From contig JAWBOW010000032.1 of the NCBI GenBank assembly GCA_038825775.1, forward strand, positions 1-10,858: DNA of 10,858 bases. The letters run 5' to 3'. The notes beneath the pieces were generated by a model. The model saw nothing but the letters and a program-made list of their open reading frames with translations, did no database searches and was not told where the DNA came from. Both the position numbers and the translations under genes were made by a program. Shown in pieces: positions 1 through 6,529 of this stretch. This DNA comes from JAWBOW01 sp038825775 (GTDB lineage Archaea > Nanobdellota > Nanobdellia > Woesearchaeales > WAPY01). Each line of letters begins with the position of its first letter. The stretch's first letter is position 1.

Positions 1-1320
1 GTAGGAAATGTTGATGATAATTCTACAGTTATAAACCCAACAAGACAAGGGGATAATGTTATTTTTACAGCAAACGCTACTGATAATGAAGGAGATATGT
101 ATAGGTTAATTGTTTGCACTACAAACTCTACAATAAATGGAGAGTGTTCTTCAGGTAGTGAGATTTGTAGTTCTTATTTTGTTAGTTCTGGAACTCAAGC
201 GAGTTGTTCTCACAACACAAGTTTAGAAACAAACTATAATTATTCTTGGTATGCTTTTGTTTGTGATGCTTTCTCTGCTTGTTCAGAATCAAATTATGCT
301 AACAGTCCTTATTATATTAATAGAAAACCAATTGCTTATGATGTTGATATTAGTCCTAGGCCGGCAACCACGAGTGATGATTTGGTAGGGAGTTATTCTT
401 ATTTTGATGCTGATGATGATGAAGAAGGAAATTCGATATTTGCCTGGTATATTAATGGAACGAAAGTTAAGGAAGGTTATGTTAGTGAAGGTGTTTTCTT
501 GAACACATCAGAGTTTGGTCTTGGTGATAGGATTATTTTAGAAATAACTCCTTGCGATAATTCTGGTTTTTGTGGAGATGCTAATGCTAGTAGTGTTTTG
601 TTTATTGGAAATTCTCCTCCTGGAAAAGTTAATTTAACTTCTCCTATAAATGGTGACACAACAGTTCATGATAGGAACACAACATTTACTTGGGAGGAAG
701 CTTATGATGCGGATAATGATCCTTTGACTTATCACTTGCAGTTAAGTAATAGTTCTGATTTTGATTATTTGATTGTTAATGCTTCTGGAATTTCAGGTTT
801 AAGTTATACTTTGCAGGTTTATCTTGATCTGAACAAGGTTTATTATTGGCGTGTCAGAGCTTTTGATAGTCAAGATTATGGAGAGTTTTCTGATGTTTGG
901 AACTTTAGCATAGAACCAGTTTTAAATATTACTTTGATTAGTAATGCTACTGATTTTGGAACAATAAGCAATAACCAAGAGAATGACACTACTGATGATG
1001 TTCCAGAACCCTTTGTTGTTAGGAATTATGGAAACTATGAGGTTAATATTAGTGTTAATGCAACTCCTTTATGGCAGTCTGTAAGTTTAGGGACAGAATA
1101 CTTTAAGTTTAAGGCAGGAATTTATCAAGGAGTTTTATCCTTTGATTATGAGAACTCTCAAACCGATTGGGCTTACTTTACTCAAGAACCACAAAGTATT
1201 ATTAAAAGATTAAATTATAAGTATGGTAATAACTCTGCAAGGATTGATATTTACATAAAGGTTCCTGCTCAGGAAGGAGCTGGTTATAGGAGTTCAATAA
1301 TAGAGGTTAGTAATGGTTAA
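1..1320 (+). CDS. Secreted multi-domain surface protein (Ig/FN3-like repeats), 5' end missing
   Basis: The reading frame is open from base 1, so this is the C-terminal 439 residues of a longer protein. In order I see: a Cys-rich module (about 1-107, with the WYAFVCDAFSAC pattern); an Ig/cadherin-like module (about 108-204) with SYFDADDDEEGNS, WYINGT and a TPCDNSGFCGDANAS end; a fibronectin-III-like domain (about 205-306) with LTSPINGDT, FTWEEAYDADNDPLTYHLQ and YYWRVRAFDS; and a C-terminal beta domain (about 307-439). There are about 19 N-X-S/T sequons, as expected of an exported, N-glycosylated archaeal protein. No C-terminal membrane helix is present. Repeat architectures of this type are common in large DPANN surface proteins; adhesion or envelope structure is the likely role, but no partner can be named. 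The next gene starts 72 bases downstream on the same strand. An ATG at 97 is internal to the open frame and is not the start. Confidence 0.85.
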   Translation, partial: VGNVDDNSTVINPTRQGDNVIFTANATDNEGDMYRLIVCTTNSTINGECSSGSEICSSYFVSSGTQASCSHNTSLETNYNYSWYAFVCDAFSACSESNYANSPYYINRKPIAYDVDISPRPATTSDDLVGSYSYFDADDDEEGNSIFAWYINGTKVKEGYVSEGVFLNTSEFGLGDRIILEITPCDNSGFCGDANASSVLFIGNSPPGKVNLTSPINGDTTVHDRNTTFTWEEAYDADNDPLTYHLQLSNSSDFDYLIVNASGISGLSYTLQVYLDLNKVYYWRVRAFDSQDYGEFSDVWNFSIEPVLNITLISNATDFGTISNNQENDTTDDVPEPFVVRNYGNYEVNISVNATPLWQSVSLGTEYFKFKAGIYQGVLSFDYENSQTDWAYFTQEPQSIIKRLNYKYGNNSARIDIYIKVPAQEGAGYRSSIIEVSNG

Positions 1321-1392
1321 AAATAATGAAAAATTAAAAAATTTAAGAACAAAAAAATTTTTGAACTATAATAATTTTTTAATGAGAATATA

Positions 1393-2787
1393 ATGAAAAA
1401 AGATTATTATTTGGGCGGAAGAGAGGATTTTATCTTGAAGATTTATAAGAAGGAATTAAATAAGAATTCTTTATTTTTTTTATCATTAATTATTCTTTTA
1501 TTTTTTTTAAATTCAAATTTTGTTTTTTGTATAGGATTTGCAATTGCCCCTGCTTTTAAGAATGCTGATTTTGTTCCTTATTTTAATGATAGTTTGAATA
1601 TTAGGGTTTATAACAACATTGATAAAGTTCTTAATGTTTCAGTTTCAACAGCAGGCAATCTTAAAGAATTTGCAGTTGTTGATAAGAGAGAACTTTTGAT
1701 AAGACCATACTCTTATGAGACTATTAATTTGAAAATTTCTCTTCCTGAAAGAATAGATTTTGGAGAAAACCTAGTTAGAGTTGTTTTTTCAAGCTCTGAA
1801 AATACTGGAACCATAGGTGGTGCTTTAACTCTAAATTTTGATTACAAGATTTTTTTTAACCAACCAGAGATTTTGATTACAAAAGTTGGTTTTGAACAAA
1901 AAGATTTTATTATTAGAATTTTTAATAATGGTAGTGAAGAGATAAGCGGGTTTTTGGAGCTTTATTTTTTTGATTTTGAAAAACAAATTGATTTTTTAAA
2001 TAAAACATTCTCTTTAAAGGGAAGAGAAACTAAAATTTTAAAAAAAGAATTAAATTTTTCTAAAGGAGAATATTATTTTGTTTTAAAAACTTATTATAAC
2101 AATACCTCAACAACCAAAGAATTAAGACAAAATTTTACAATAGGAAAACCAGAATTTAGCATAAGTAATGTTGTTCTTGGAAACGAAACAGGTAGCATAA
2201 AATCATTAAGTTTTGATTTAGGATTAAACTGGAACAAACCCTTAGATGTGTTTGTAGAAGTTTTTATTATCAACAACTCAAAAACAATAAGTAGTTTTAA
2301 GAGCAATCCTCTTAAAATTTATCCTGGCAAAGCAGAAAGCTTAAAAATGTTTTTGGACTTATCAGGTTTAGAATTAGAAAAGGTTTTAAATTTAAAGATT
2401 GTTGTTAATTACCAAAACCTTTTTATTGAGAAGAATTTTAGCTTTGTAAAAAACAAGAGGGGTGTCTATGAGGTGGGCAAAATGAATATTTATTATGTGC
2501 TTATTATTTTGTTAGTTTTAGCCAATCTTTTCTTGCTGCTGAAATTGTTGTTTTTCAGCACTAATAAAGTAAAGAGGATTAATAATTTAATAAAGAAAAC
2601 AGAGAGCTTAATAAGCCAAGGTAAGTTAAAGGAAGCAGGAGAGTATTATCATAAAATAAAAAATTTGTATGACAATGTTTTGAATGCAAAAGAAAAAAAA
2701 GAGGTTTATGATAGAATAATGGAAGTTTATAATAGACTACACCACCACTCACACCACTTACAACATTCTCACCAATCTAAACAATAA
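1393..2787 (+). CDS. Membrane-anchored envelope protein with His-rich cytoplasmic tail
   Basis: Of 464 residues, 26-47 form a signal peptide or membrane helix. Residues 48-360 are beta-rich with about ten N-X-S/T sequons and resemble the repeated Ig-like (COG1470-style) extracytoplasmic domains of archaeal membrane proteins. A second helix lies at 364-389. Residues 390-449 (KVKRINNLIKK...EAGEYYHKIKNLYDN...VYDRIMEVYNRL) form a helical-hairpin domain that should be cytoplasmic by the positive-inside rule. The protein ends in HHHSHHLQHSH at 450-460, seven His in 11 residues. Function is unknown; surface anchoring or sensing is an inference. The start is uncertain. ATG 1393 has no clear ribosome binding site and gives 25 residues before the helix. 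TTG 1435 has GAGAGG eight bases upstream and would give a standard short signal peptide (450 aa). Three T8 tracts lie in the gene (1474-1481, 1501-1508, 1850-1857). Confidence 0.8.
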   Translation: MKKDYYLGGREDFILKIYKKELNKNSLFFLSLIILLFFLNSNFVFCIGFAIAPAFKNADFVPYFNDSLNIRVYNNIDKVLNVSVSTAGNLKEFAVVDKRELLIRPYSYETINLKISLPERIDFGENLVRVVFSSSENTGTIGGALTLNFDYKIFFNQPEILITKVGFEQKDFIIRIFNNGSEEISGFLELYFFDFEKQIDFLNKTFSLKGRETKILKKELNFSKGEYYFVLKTYYNNTSTTKELRQNFTIGKPEFSISNVVLGNETGSIKSLSFDLGLNWNKPLDVFVEVFIINNSKTISSFKSNPLKIYPGKAESLKMFLDLSGLELEKVLNLKIVVNYQNLFIEKNFSFVKNKRGVYEVGKMNIYYVLIILLVLANLFLLLKLLFFSTNKVKRINNLIKKTESLISQGKLKEAGEYYHKIKNLYDNVLNAKEKKEVYDRIMEVYNRLHHHSHHLQHSHQSKQ

Positions 2788-2811
2788 TTTTTAATTAAAA
2801 ACACAAGTAGA

Positions 2812-2847
2812 TAATCAGCAACTAATTCTGATTAGAAAAAGTTTTTT
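2812..2847 (+). terminator. Hairpin plus T6 run after the envelope protein gene
   Basis: TAATCAG (2812-2818) and CTGATTA (2828-2834) form a perfect 7-bp stem with a 9-base loop, followed by a T6 run at 2842-2847. It lies 25 bases after the stop codon at 2787. Archaeal termination depends mainly on the U-run, so the hairpin may be incidental. Confidence 0.45.
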
Positions 2848-2939
2848 ATTCTTTGTAAAGTAAGGGACTTCTTAATTTTTAGAAATATTTTTTTGTTTAT
2901 AAAGAGTTTAGTATTTTATTTAATTAATTAAATTTTAAC

Positions 2940-2980
2940 TGCACTTGCCGTGCAAATCTCACAAATTTTTTTGTTTTTTT
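2940..2980 (+). terminator. GC-containing hairpin followed by two T7 runs between convergent genes
   Basis: TGCAC (2940-2944) and GTGCA (2950-2954) form a 5-bp stem around TTGCC. On the plus strand, T7 runs follow at 2966-2972 and 2974-2980, running into the stop codon of the convergent regulator gene. This could be a back-up terminator that stops plus-strand read-through into the regulator. On the minus strand no T-run follows it, so it is less likely to terminate the regulator gene itself. Confidence 0.35.
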
Positions 2981-3803
2981 ATTTTGTCTTAACACTCTCT
3001 TTAACAACAGGTTTCATTTCTTTCCATGCGAGTTCAAATAGTTCTTCTAATGCTGAAGCAAAGAAGGGAGTGTTAACCCAAATTCCAATATCATAAGTTG
3101 GATGCACTTCTTTATCGTCCATGACCATAAACATCATTTCCTTTCCATCAATAACTATAAACCTTGCTTTTAACTTCGCATTTCTTATCTCTGCAATTCC
3201 TTTCAAATCCTCAACAGCCTTCATGTTGTCTTTTGTTATAGGAGCAGCAATTCTTATCTTTACACCCCTCTTTTTTACCGATTCAAGAACAGGTTTTAAT
3301 CCCTCTACCTTTCTAATCAAACCGTCCGCTGTTGTTACTATAGTAACTGTTTTTTCAGCATTCTTGATCATTGTTTCCATATGATTATAAAGATTGTGCC
3401 TACCTCTCAAACTTCCTGATAGATCAGTTGGCTCAACTAATTCAATTCCCTGCTTGTGAAGGTTTTTTAATTCGTCAATAATTTCTGTTTTTCCAACTTC
3501 ATCCAATCTTTTTATTCTGTTTTCTGCTTCCTCTTTCATATACTTCTTTACTCTCTCAATAACTTCTTCTGGTTTAACAGCAATATACTTTATTGGCTTT
3601 CCAAACTTCATAACAACAAATCCTTTCTTTTCTAGGCTTTCAAGAACATCATAACTCCTAGATCTCGGAACATTTGCAATGTCAGAAAGCTCTCCAGCAG
3701 TTGCAACCCCTCTTGAAAGCAGTGCTGTCCAAATCTTTACTTCGTATAAGTTTAGTGAGAAATAGTGTCTTAGTCTGTTCAGAAATTCCTCTTTAACTAT
3801 CAT
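2979..3803 (-). CDS. TrmB-family transcriptional regulator with PLD-like sensor domain
   Basis: A 274-residue protein with an N-terminal TrmB-type winged helix (about 1-85): LNLYEVKIWTALLSRG, then AGELSDIANVPRSRSYDVLESLEKKGFV, with the recognition helix near 46-60. A charged helical linker follows (80-120), then a C-terminal half (about 135-265) of the PLD-like fold seen in archaeal TrmB relatives (AEKTVTIVTTADGL, KKRGVKIRIAAPIT, ARFIVIDGKEMMFMV). Family members are DNA-binding repressors or activators, several of which respond to sugars. No ligand can be assigned here, and the gene is not next to transport or sugar genes. ATG 3803 is well supported: GGAGG lies eight bases upstream and a TATA box about 32 bases upstream. 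The gene looks somewhat richer in G+C than the surface-protein genes on either side, as expected of a conserved core gene. Confidence 0.9.
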   Translation of the reverse strand: MIVKEEFLNRLRHYFSLNLYEVKIWTALLSRGVATAGELSDIANVPRSRSYDVLESLEKKGFVVMKFGKPIKYIAVKPEEVIERVKKYMKEEAENRIKRLDEVGKTEIIDELKNLHKQGIELVEPTDLSGSLRGRHNLYNHMETMIKNAEKTVTIVTTADGLIRKVEGLKPVLESVKKRGVKIRIAAPITKDNMKAVEDLKGIAEIRNAKLKARFIVIDGKEMMFMVMDDKEVHPTYDIGIWVNTPFFASALEELFELAWKEMKPVVKESVKTK

Positions 3804-3811
3804 TTTTAGAC

Positions 3812-3839
3812 CCTCCGCACTTTTTTATTCTTTTATAAA
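3812..3839 (-). promoter_or_regulatory. TATA box and Shine-Dalgarno site of the TrmB-family gene
   Basis: Read on the minus strand, TTTATAAA (3832-3839) is followed by GGAGG (3812-3816), which ends eight bases before ATG 3803. A transcript starting about 25 bases from this box would barely include the ribosome binding site. A second, upstream promoter (TATA at 4018-4025) may therefore supply the translated mRNA. Confidence 0.55.
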
Positions 3840-3850
3840 TTATGATTTTT

Positions 3851-3876
3851 TTGTGGAAAAAAACAAAAAACCACAA
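3851..3876. repeat. Inverted repeat TTGTGG-N14-CCACAA upstream of the regulator
   Basis: Perfect 6-bp arms (3851-3856 and 3871-3876) flank an A-rich 14-base spacer. The repeat lies directly upstream of the regulator's proximal TATA box. Half-sites two helical turns apart would suit a dimeric winged-helix protein, so autoregulation is possible, but this is inference from position and symmetry only. Confidence 0.3.
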
Positions 3877-3924
3877 TAAAACTTTTATGACTAATTTTTT
3901 TATTTTTTTACTCTTATTCTGTTA

Positions 3925-4025
3925 GTAATTTCTCTCGTAACCTCTATTGAATTACAAAGTTTAGTGCTTACTAAGTTGTTTATTTACCCCTTTACTTTAC
4001 TGATTAATAAGAACATATATTTAAA
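3925..4025 (-). promoter_or_regulatory. Strong TATA box followed by noncoding, possibly structured RNA (ncRNA or long leader)
   Basis: The whole gap between pelota and the regulator (3804-4100, 297 bases) has no credible open frame on either strand. On the minus strand an exact TTTAAATA box (4018-4025) predicts transcription from about 3996. Downstream, GTAATT (3950-3955) can pair either with GGTTAC (3937-3942, 7-base loop, two G-U pairs) or with AATTAC (3925-3930, perfect). These two hairpins exclude each other. T6 and T7 runs on the minus strand (3865-3870 and 3857-3863) could end a short RNA of roughly 130-140 bases. If they do not, this is a leader of roughly 190 bases for the regulator. 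It fits no tRNA or RNA family I recognise. Confidence 0.4.
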
Positions 4026-4100
4026 TCTTGCTTTTTGTAATTCTCTTTTTAATAAAAAATTAGAAAAATCGTAACCAATTAATAGTAATTTTTCTTTTTT

Positions 4101-5141
4101 TTAAGAAACCTTAAATCTTGTTATGGCAGCAACACCACCAAGCCCTTTCAGTTTTTTTCCAGGTTCAAATTCAGAATCAATAATTCTTACCTTTCCACTT
4201 GTTTCTTCTGTTTTATTTAAGATGTAAGCAAGTTCTTCATTATTACTTATCTCTTGCATTAGAGAATCCAAGACTAATAAATCCTTTACTGCTCCATAAT
4301 CCACTGCTTTTTTAACCTCTTCAATACCATAAACAACAAGACCGTCTTTTGAAATTTCTTTTAAAACTTCCTCAATAATTTGGGTTTCCTCAGCAATCCT
4401 GCTCTGTTTTAAGGCCTGTTTTATTTCAGGTCTCTTCAAGATTTCATTCAAAGAACTCTTATCAACATAACTGCAACTGCTAACTATTATTTTTTTCCTT
4501 ATATTGTCATTAAGTTTTTTTATTAAGTATTCTGCCCAAAAACCAGGGCTTGCTATTATTATTGAAGAGGGCTTATAACTCTTGTCGTACTCTTCAATGA
4601 GTTTGTTTAATTCCTCATAAAAATCCTCTGTTTTTTCATTACTCCTTTCATAAGAATGTTTTTTCTCAACATTTCCCTTTATGTTTGATAAAACTTTATA
4701 CCCTTGTTTGTTCATTATTGCAAATATTGCTTCTTCCCTGTCAAAAATACAGACCAAAAAATTGTATTCTGGTTTTGTAGCTTCTTTTAGAATATCAAGA
4801 ACATAATCAGAAATTTTATTTTTGAATAATGTTATTTTTGTTCCAGGAACTATTGTTAAACTATGATAGCTTCCCTTTGGGACATCTTCGTCATTACACT
4901 CAACAATCTTTCCAGACACTCTAAAATCCCTTGAATACCTTTGAAAACCTGTTTTTTCAACCTCAATTTTTACAAAAATATTTTTTCTTACCTTATCACT
5001 GCCTTTCTCTATTTTTCTACTAGAGCTTCCACTAACAAAGTCGCCCTTCATTACAATTTGTGATAAATACCAAAGGTCATCGTAACTTTCAACCACTAAA
5101 CCAATTATTCCTTTTTTCAAATTTTTACTTGTTATTTTCAT
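4101..5141 (-). CDS. pelA: Pelota homologue (aPelota/Dom34), mRNA surveillance and ribosome rescue
   Basis: At 346 residues this is the usual length for archaeal pelota. It has an N-terminal Sm-like eRF1_1/pelota domain (about 1-125, including DDLWYLSQIVMKGDFVSG and the signature PGTKITLFK at 99-107). A central eRF1_2-type domain (about 126-255) carries IIIASPGFWAEYL in place of the GGQ loop of release factors. The C-terminal eRF1_3 domain (about 256-346) ends in LKGLGGVAAITRF. Pelota works with aABCE1 and an EF1A-type GTPase (Hbs1 in eukaryotes, aEF1A in archaea) to split ribosomes stalled on damaged or truncated mRNA. It is cytoplasmic and near-universal in archaea, and is strong evidence against a bacterial origin. 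Its TATA box lies about 30 bases before ATG 5141 and no ribosome binding site is visible, so the mRNA is probably leaderless. Confidence 0.96.
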   Translation of the reverse strand: MKITSKNLKKGIIGLVVESYDDLWYLSQIVMKGDFVSGSSSRKIEKGSDKVRKNIFVKIEVEKTGFQRYSRDFRVSGKIVECNDEDVPKGSYHSLTIVPGTKITLFKNKISDYVLDILKEATKPEYNFLVCIFDREEAIFAIMNKQGYKVLSNIKGNVEKKHSYERSNEKTEDFYEELNKLIEEYDKSYKPSSIIIASPGFWAEYLIKKLNDNIRKKIIVSSCSYVDKSSLNEILKRPEIKQALKQSRIAEETQIIEEVLKEISKDGLVVYGIEEVKKAVDYGAVKDLLVLDSLMQEISNNEELAYILNKTEETSGKVRIIDSEFEPGKKLKGLGGVAAITRFKVS

Positions 5142-5167
5142 TTCAAAAACAGAAAAACATATATACT

Positions 5168-5175
5168 TATTTAAA
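5168..5175 (-). promoter_or_regulatory. TATA box of pelota, leaderless spacing
   Basis: TTTAAATA on the minus strand is centred about 30 bases upstream of ATG 5141. Transcription about 25 bases downstream would begin at or within a few bases of the start codon. It shares a 143-base divergent spacer with the promoter of the plus-strand envelope cluster. Confidence 0.65.
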
Positions 5176-5219
5176 ATTATTCATTAAAGTATAGTAAAAT
5201 TACCAAAACTTAAATAAAT

Positions 5220-5281
5220 TTTAAAATATTTTAGAAATTCAAATAAAAATTTTTTAATCTGTTGTGCTTGTGAAAGGTGAT
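5220..5281 (+). promoter_or_regulatory. Candidate promoter and ribosome binding site of the envelope cluster
   Basis: TTTAAAATA (5220-5228) is a candidate TATA box, predicting a start near 5249 and a leader of about 36 bases. AAAGGTGAT (5273-5281) matches the complement of the archaeal 16S 3' end (GGTGAT) and sits three bases before ATG 5285. This decides the start of the next gene in favour of 5285 over the upstream in-frame GTG at 5264. Confidence 0.55.
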
Positions 5282-5284
5282 ACC

Positions 5285-6478
5285 ATGAGAAAAAAGGCCC
5301 AAACCATAAGTGCAAGTTATGCTGGTGGTTTAATAATAGCAATTGCTGTTCTGATATTCTTTTATGTTTTGTTAATTCCTCCAGAAAGCAGGAGAGAGTT
5401 ATTGAATGAGAGCATAAAAAATGAGTCGCAACAAGAACAAAAAAATGAAGCAGAGTATGTTTTGTTGTTAGAAAATCCAGGTAGGATAATGCCTAAAACA
5501 ATAACAGAAAAATATTCTGAAGGACACAAATTGAATGATGTTAGAATATATTCAATAACACAAGCAATAACTATAAAGAGGATAAACCCGTTTTATATTG
5601 GATCAACATTTTTTTCTCAAGACAAAAAAACGTTTGTTTTTAAAATTGATGATATAAAAAATATAAGAAATGTTGTTCTTAGTTTTAATGCAGAATCAAG
5701 GAAAGGAAGATTAATTATAAAACTTAATGGAGTAGAAATATTTAACTCTGAAATAAAATCATATAATCCAGAGCCGATTGTTTTAGACCAGGACTTGTTA
5801 GAACAAGAAAACACTCTTGAATTTTCTGTTTCAAAACCAGGTTTTTTTTCAAAAAACCATTATGAATTATCAGATATAAAAATATTAGGATATAAAACTG
5901 ATTTGAGCAGGACAAAAAGCACTCAAACATTCCAAATAACAAGTTCAGAGTATCAAACTTTAGAAAGTATGAGTTTAAAATTCTTCATTGATTGTTATTC
6001 AAAAGAGAATGGAAAGGTAAGAATAAACTTGAATGGTTATGAGATTGGTTATTTCACTCCTGATTGTAATGCGCCAATGCTTTTTAATTTTCCATCATAT
6101 TATTTGATTCAAGGACAAAACACAATTTATTTTGAAATTGAAAGAGGAGATTATCTTATTTATCAATTGAGGCTAGAACCGGTATTTAAGGAAATAACAA
6201 ACCCGACTTATTATTTCCAAATACCTGAAGACGAATATAATAAAATAATCAACGAATCAAGACAAGTTATTCTAAAGCTCAGGTTTGCTGACACTTCTGA
6301 AAAAGAAGCAAAAATATACATTAATGGTTATGTTATTGGATTAACAACAAAAGAATTATATTTTAACAAAACAATAGACAAGAATTATTTGTATAAAAAC
6401 GCTAACTCTTTAAAAATAGAGCCGGAGAAAACTATAGACATAACAGAATTAAAGGTTTATGTGATTAATAAAAAATAA
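5285..6478 (+). CDS. Large class III prepilin-like protein with three tandem beta modules
   Basis: A 397-residue protein. The N-terminus MRKKAQTIS followed by a hydrophobic segment (about 11-31) fits the class III signal of archaeal pilins and archaellins: basic residues, then A|Q cleavage before the helix by a prepilin peptidase (EppA/PibD type). A polar linker follows (34-60). Three divergent copies of one module then occur at about 115-203, 212-300 and 307-395. Each begins F-x-I (TFVFKI, TFQI, YYFQI), has a central [RV]-x-I-x-L/I-N-G-x-x-I core (N148-G149, N250-G251, N347-G348), then an NTL/NTI/NSL strand and a closing hydrophobic strand. The fold may be a carbohydrate-binding-like jelly roll, but this is a guess. 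It is much longer than a typical pilin (100-200 aa), so a minor tip pilin or adhesin, or a single-pass surface protein, are alternatives. It heads a same-strand cluster; the M23 gene starts 51 bases later. Confidence 0.75.
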   Translation: MRKKAQTISASYAGGLIIAIAVLIFFYVLLIPPESRRELLNESIKNESQQEQKNEAEYVLLLENPGRIMPKTITEKYSEGHKLNDVRIYSITQAITIKRINPFYIGSTFFSQDKKTFVFKIDDIKNIRNVVLSFNAESRKGRLIIKLNGVEIFNSEIKSYNPEPIVLDQDLLEQENTLEFSVSKPGFFSKNHYELSDIKILGYKTDLSRTKSTQTFQITSSEYQTLESMSLKFFIDCYSKENGKVRINLNGYEIGYFTPDCNAPMLFNFPSYYLIQGQNTIYFEIERGDYLIYQLRLEPVFKEITNPTYYFQIPEDEYNKIINESRQVILKLRFADTSEKEAKIYINGYVIGLTTKELYFNKTIDKNYLYKNANSLKIEPEKTIDITELKVYVINKK

Positions 6479-6514
6479 ATATTCTCTTAACACAAAAAAA
6501 TTTATCTTAAAAAA

Positions 6515-6520
6515 GAGGTG
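6515..6520 (+). promoter_or_regulatory. Shine-Dalgarno site of the M23 membrane protein gene
   Basis: GAGGTG ends nine bases before ATG 6530. An in-frame GTG at 6518 lies inside this site, so it is unlikely to be the start codon. Confidence 0.6.
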
Positions 6521-6529
6521 TTAGAATTA

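Noticed and set aside
2740..2787. C-terminal His run as a cloning tag or assembly artefact.
   Set aside because: The His residues are interrupted by S, L and Q, use mixed codons, and are continuous with a natural helical domain; no vector sequence follows.
3121..3384. Plus-strand open frame of 87 codons antisense to the TrmB-family gene.
   Set aside because: It lies wholly within a clearly recognisable gene on the other strand, has no ribosome binding site and shows no family features.
3937..3955. Hairpin with a 7-base loop on the minus strand as part of a tRNA.
   Set aside because: The loop lacks U33, no T-arm (GGTTCGA) is nearby, and no cloverleaf can be drawn.
5264..5284. In-frame GTG at 5264 as the start of the prepilin-like protein.
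   Set aside because: The GGTGAT ribosome binding site at 5276-5281 lies downstream of it and directly before ATG 5285, and starting at 5285 puts the MRKKAQ class III signal at the N-terminus.
6518..6529. In-frame GTG at 6518 as the start of the M23 membrane protein.
   Set aside because: It lies inside the GAGGTG ribosome binding site that is correctly spaced for ATG 6530.
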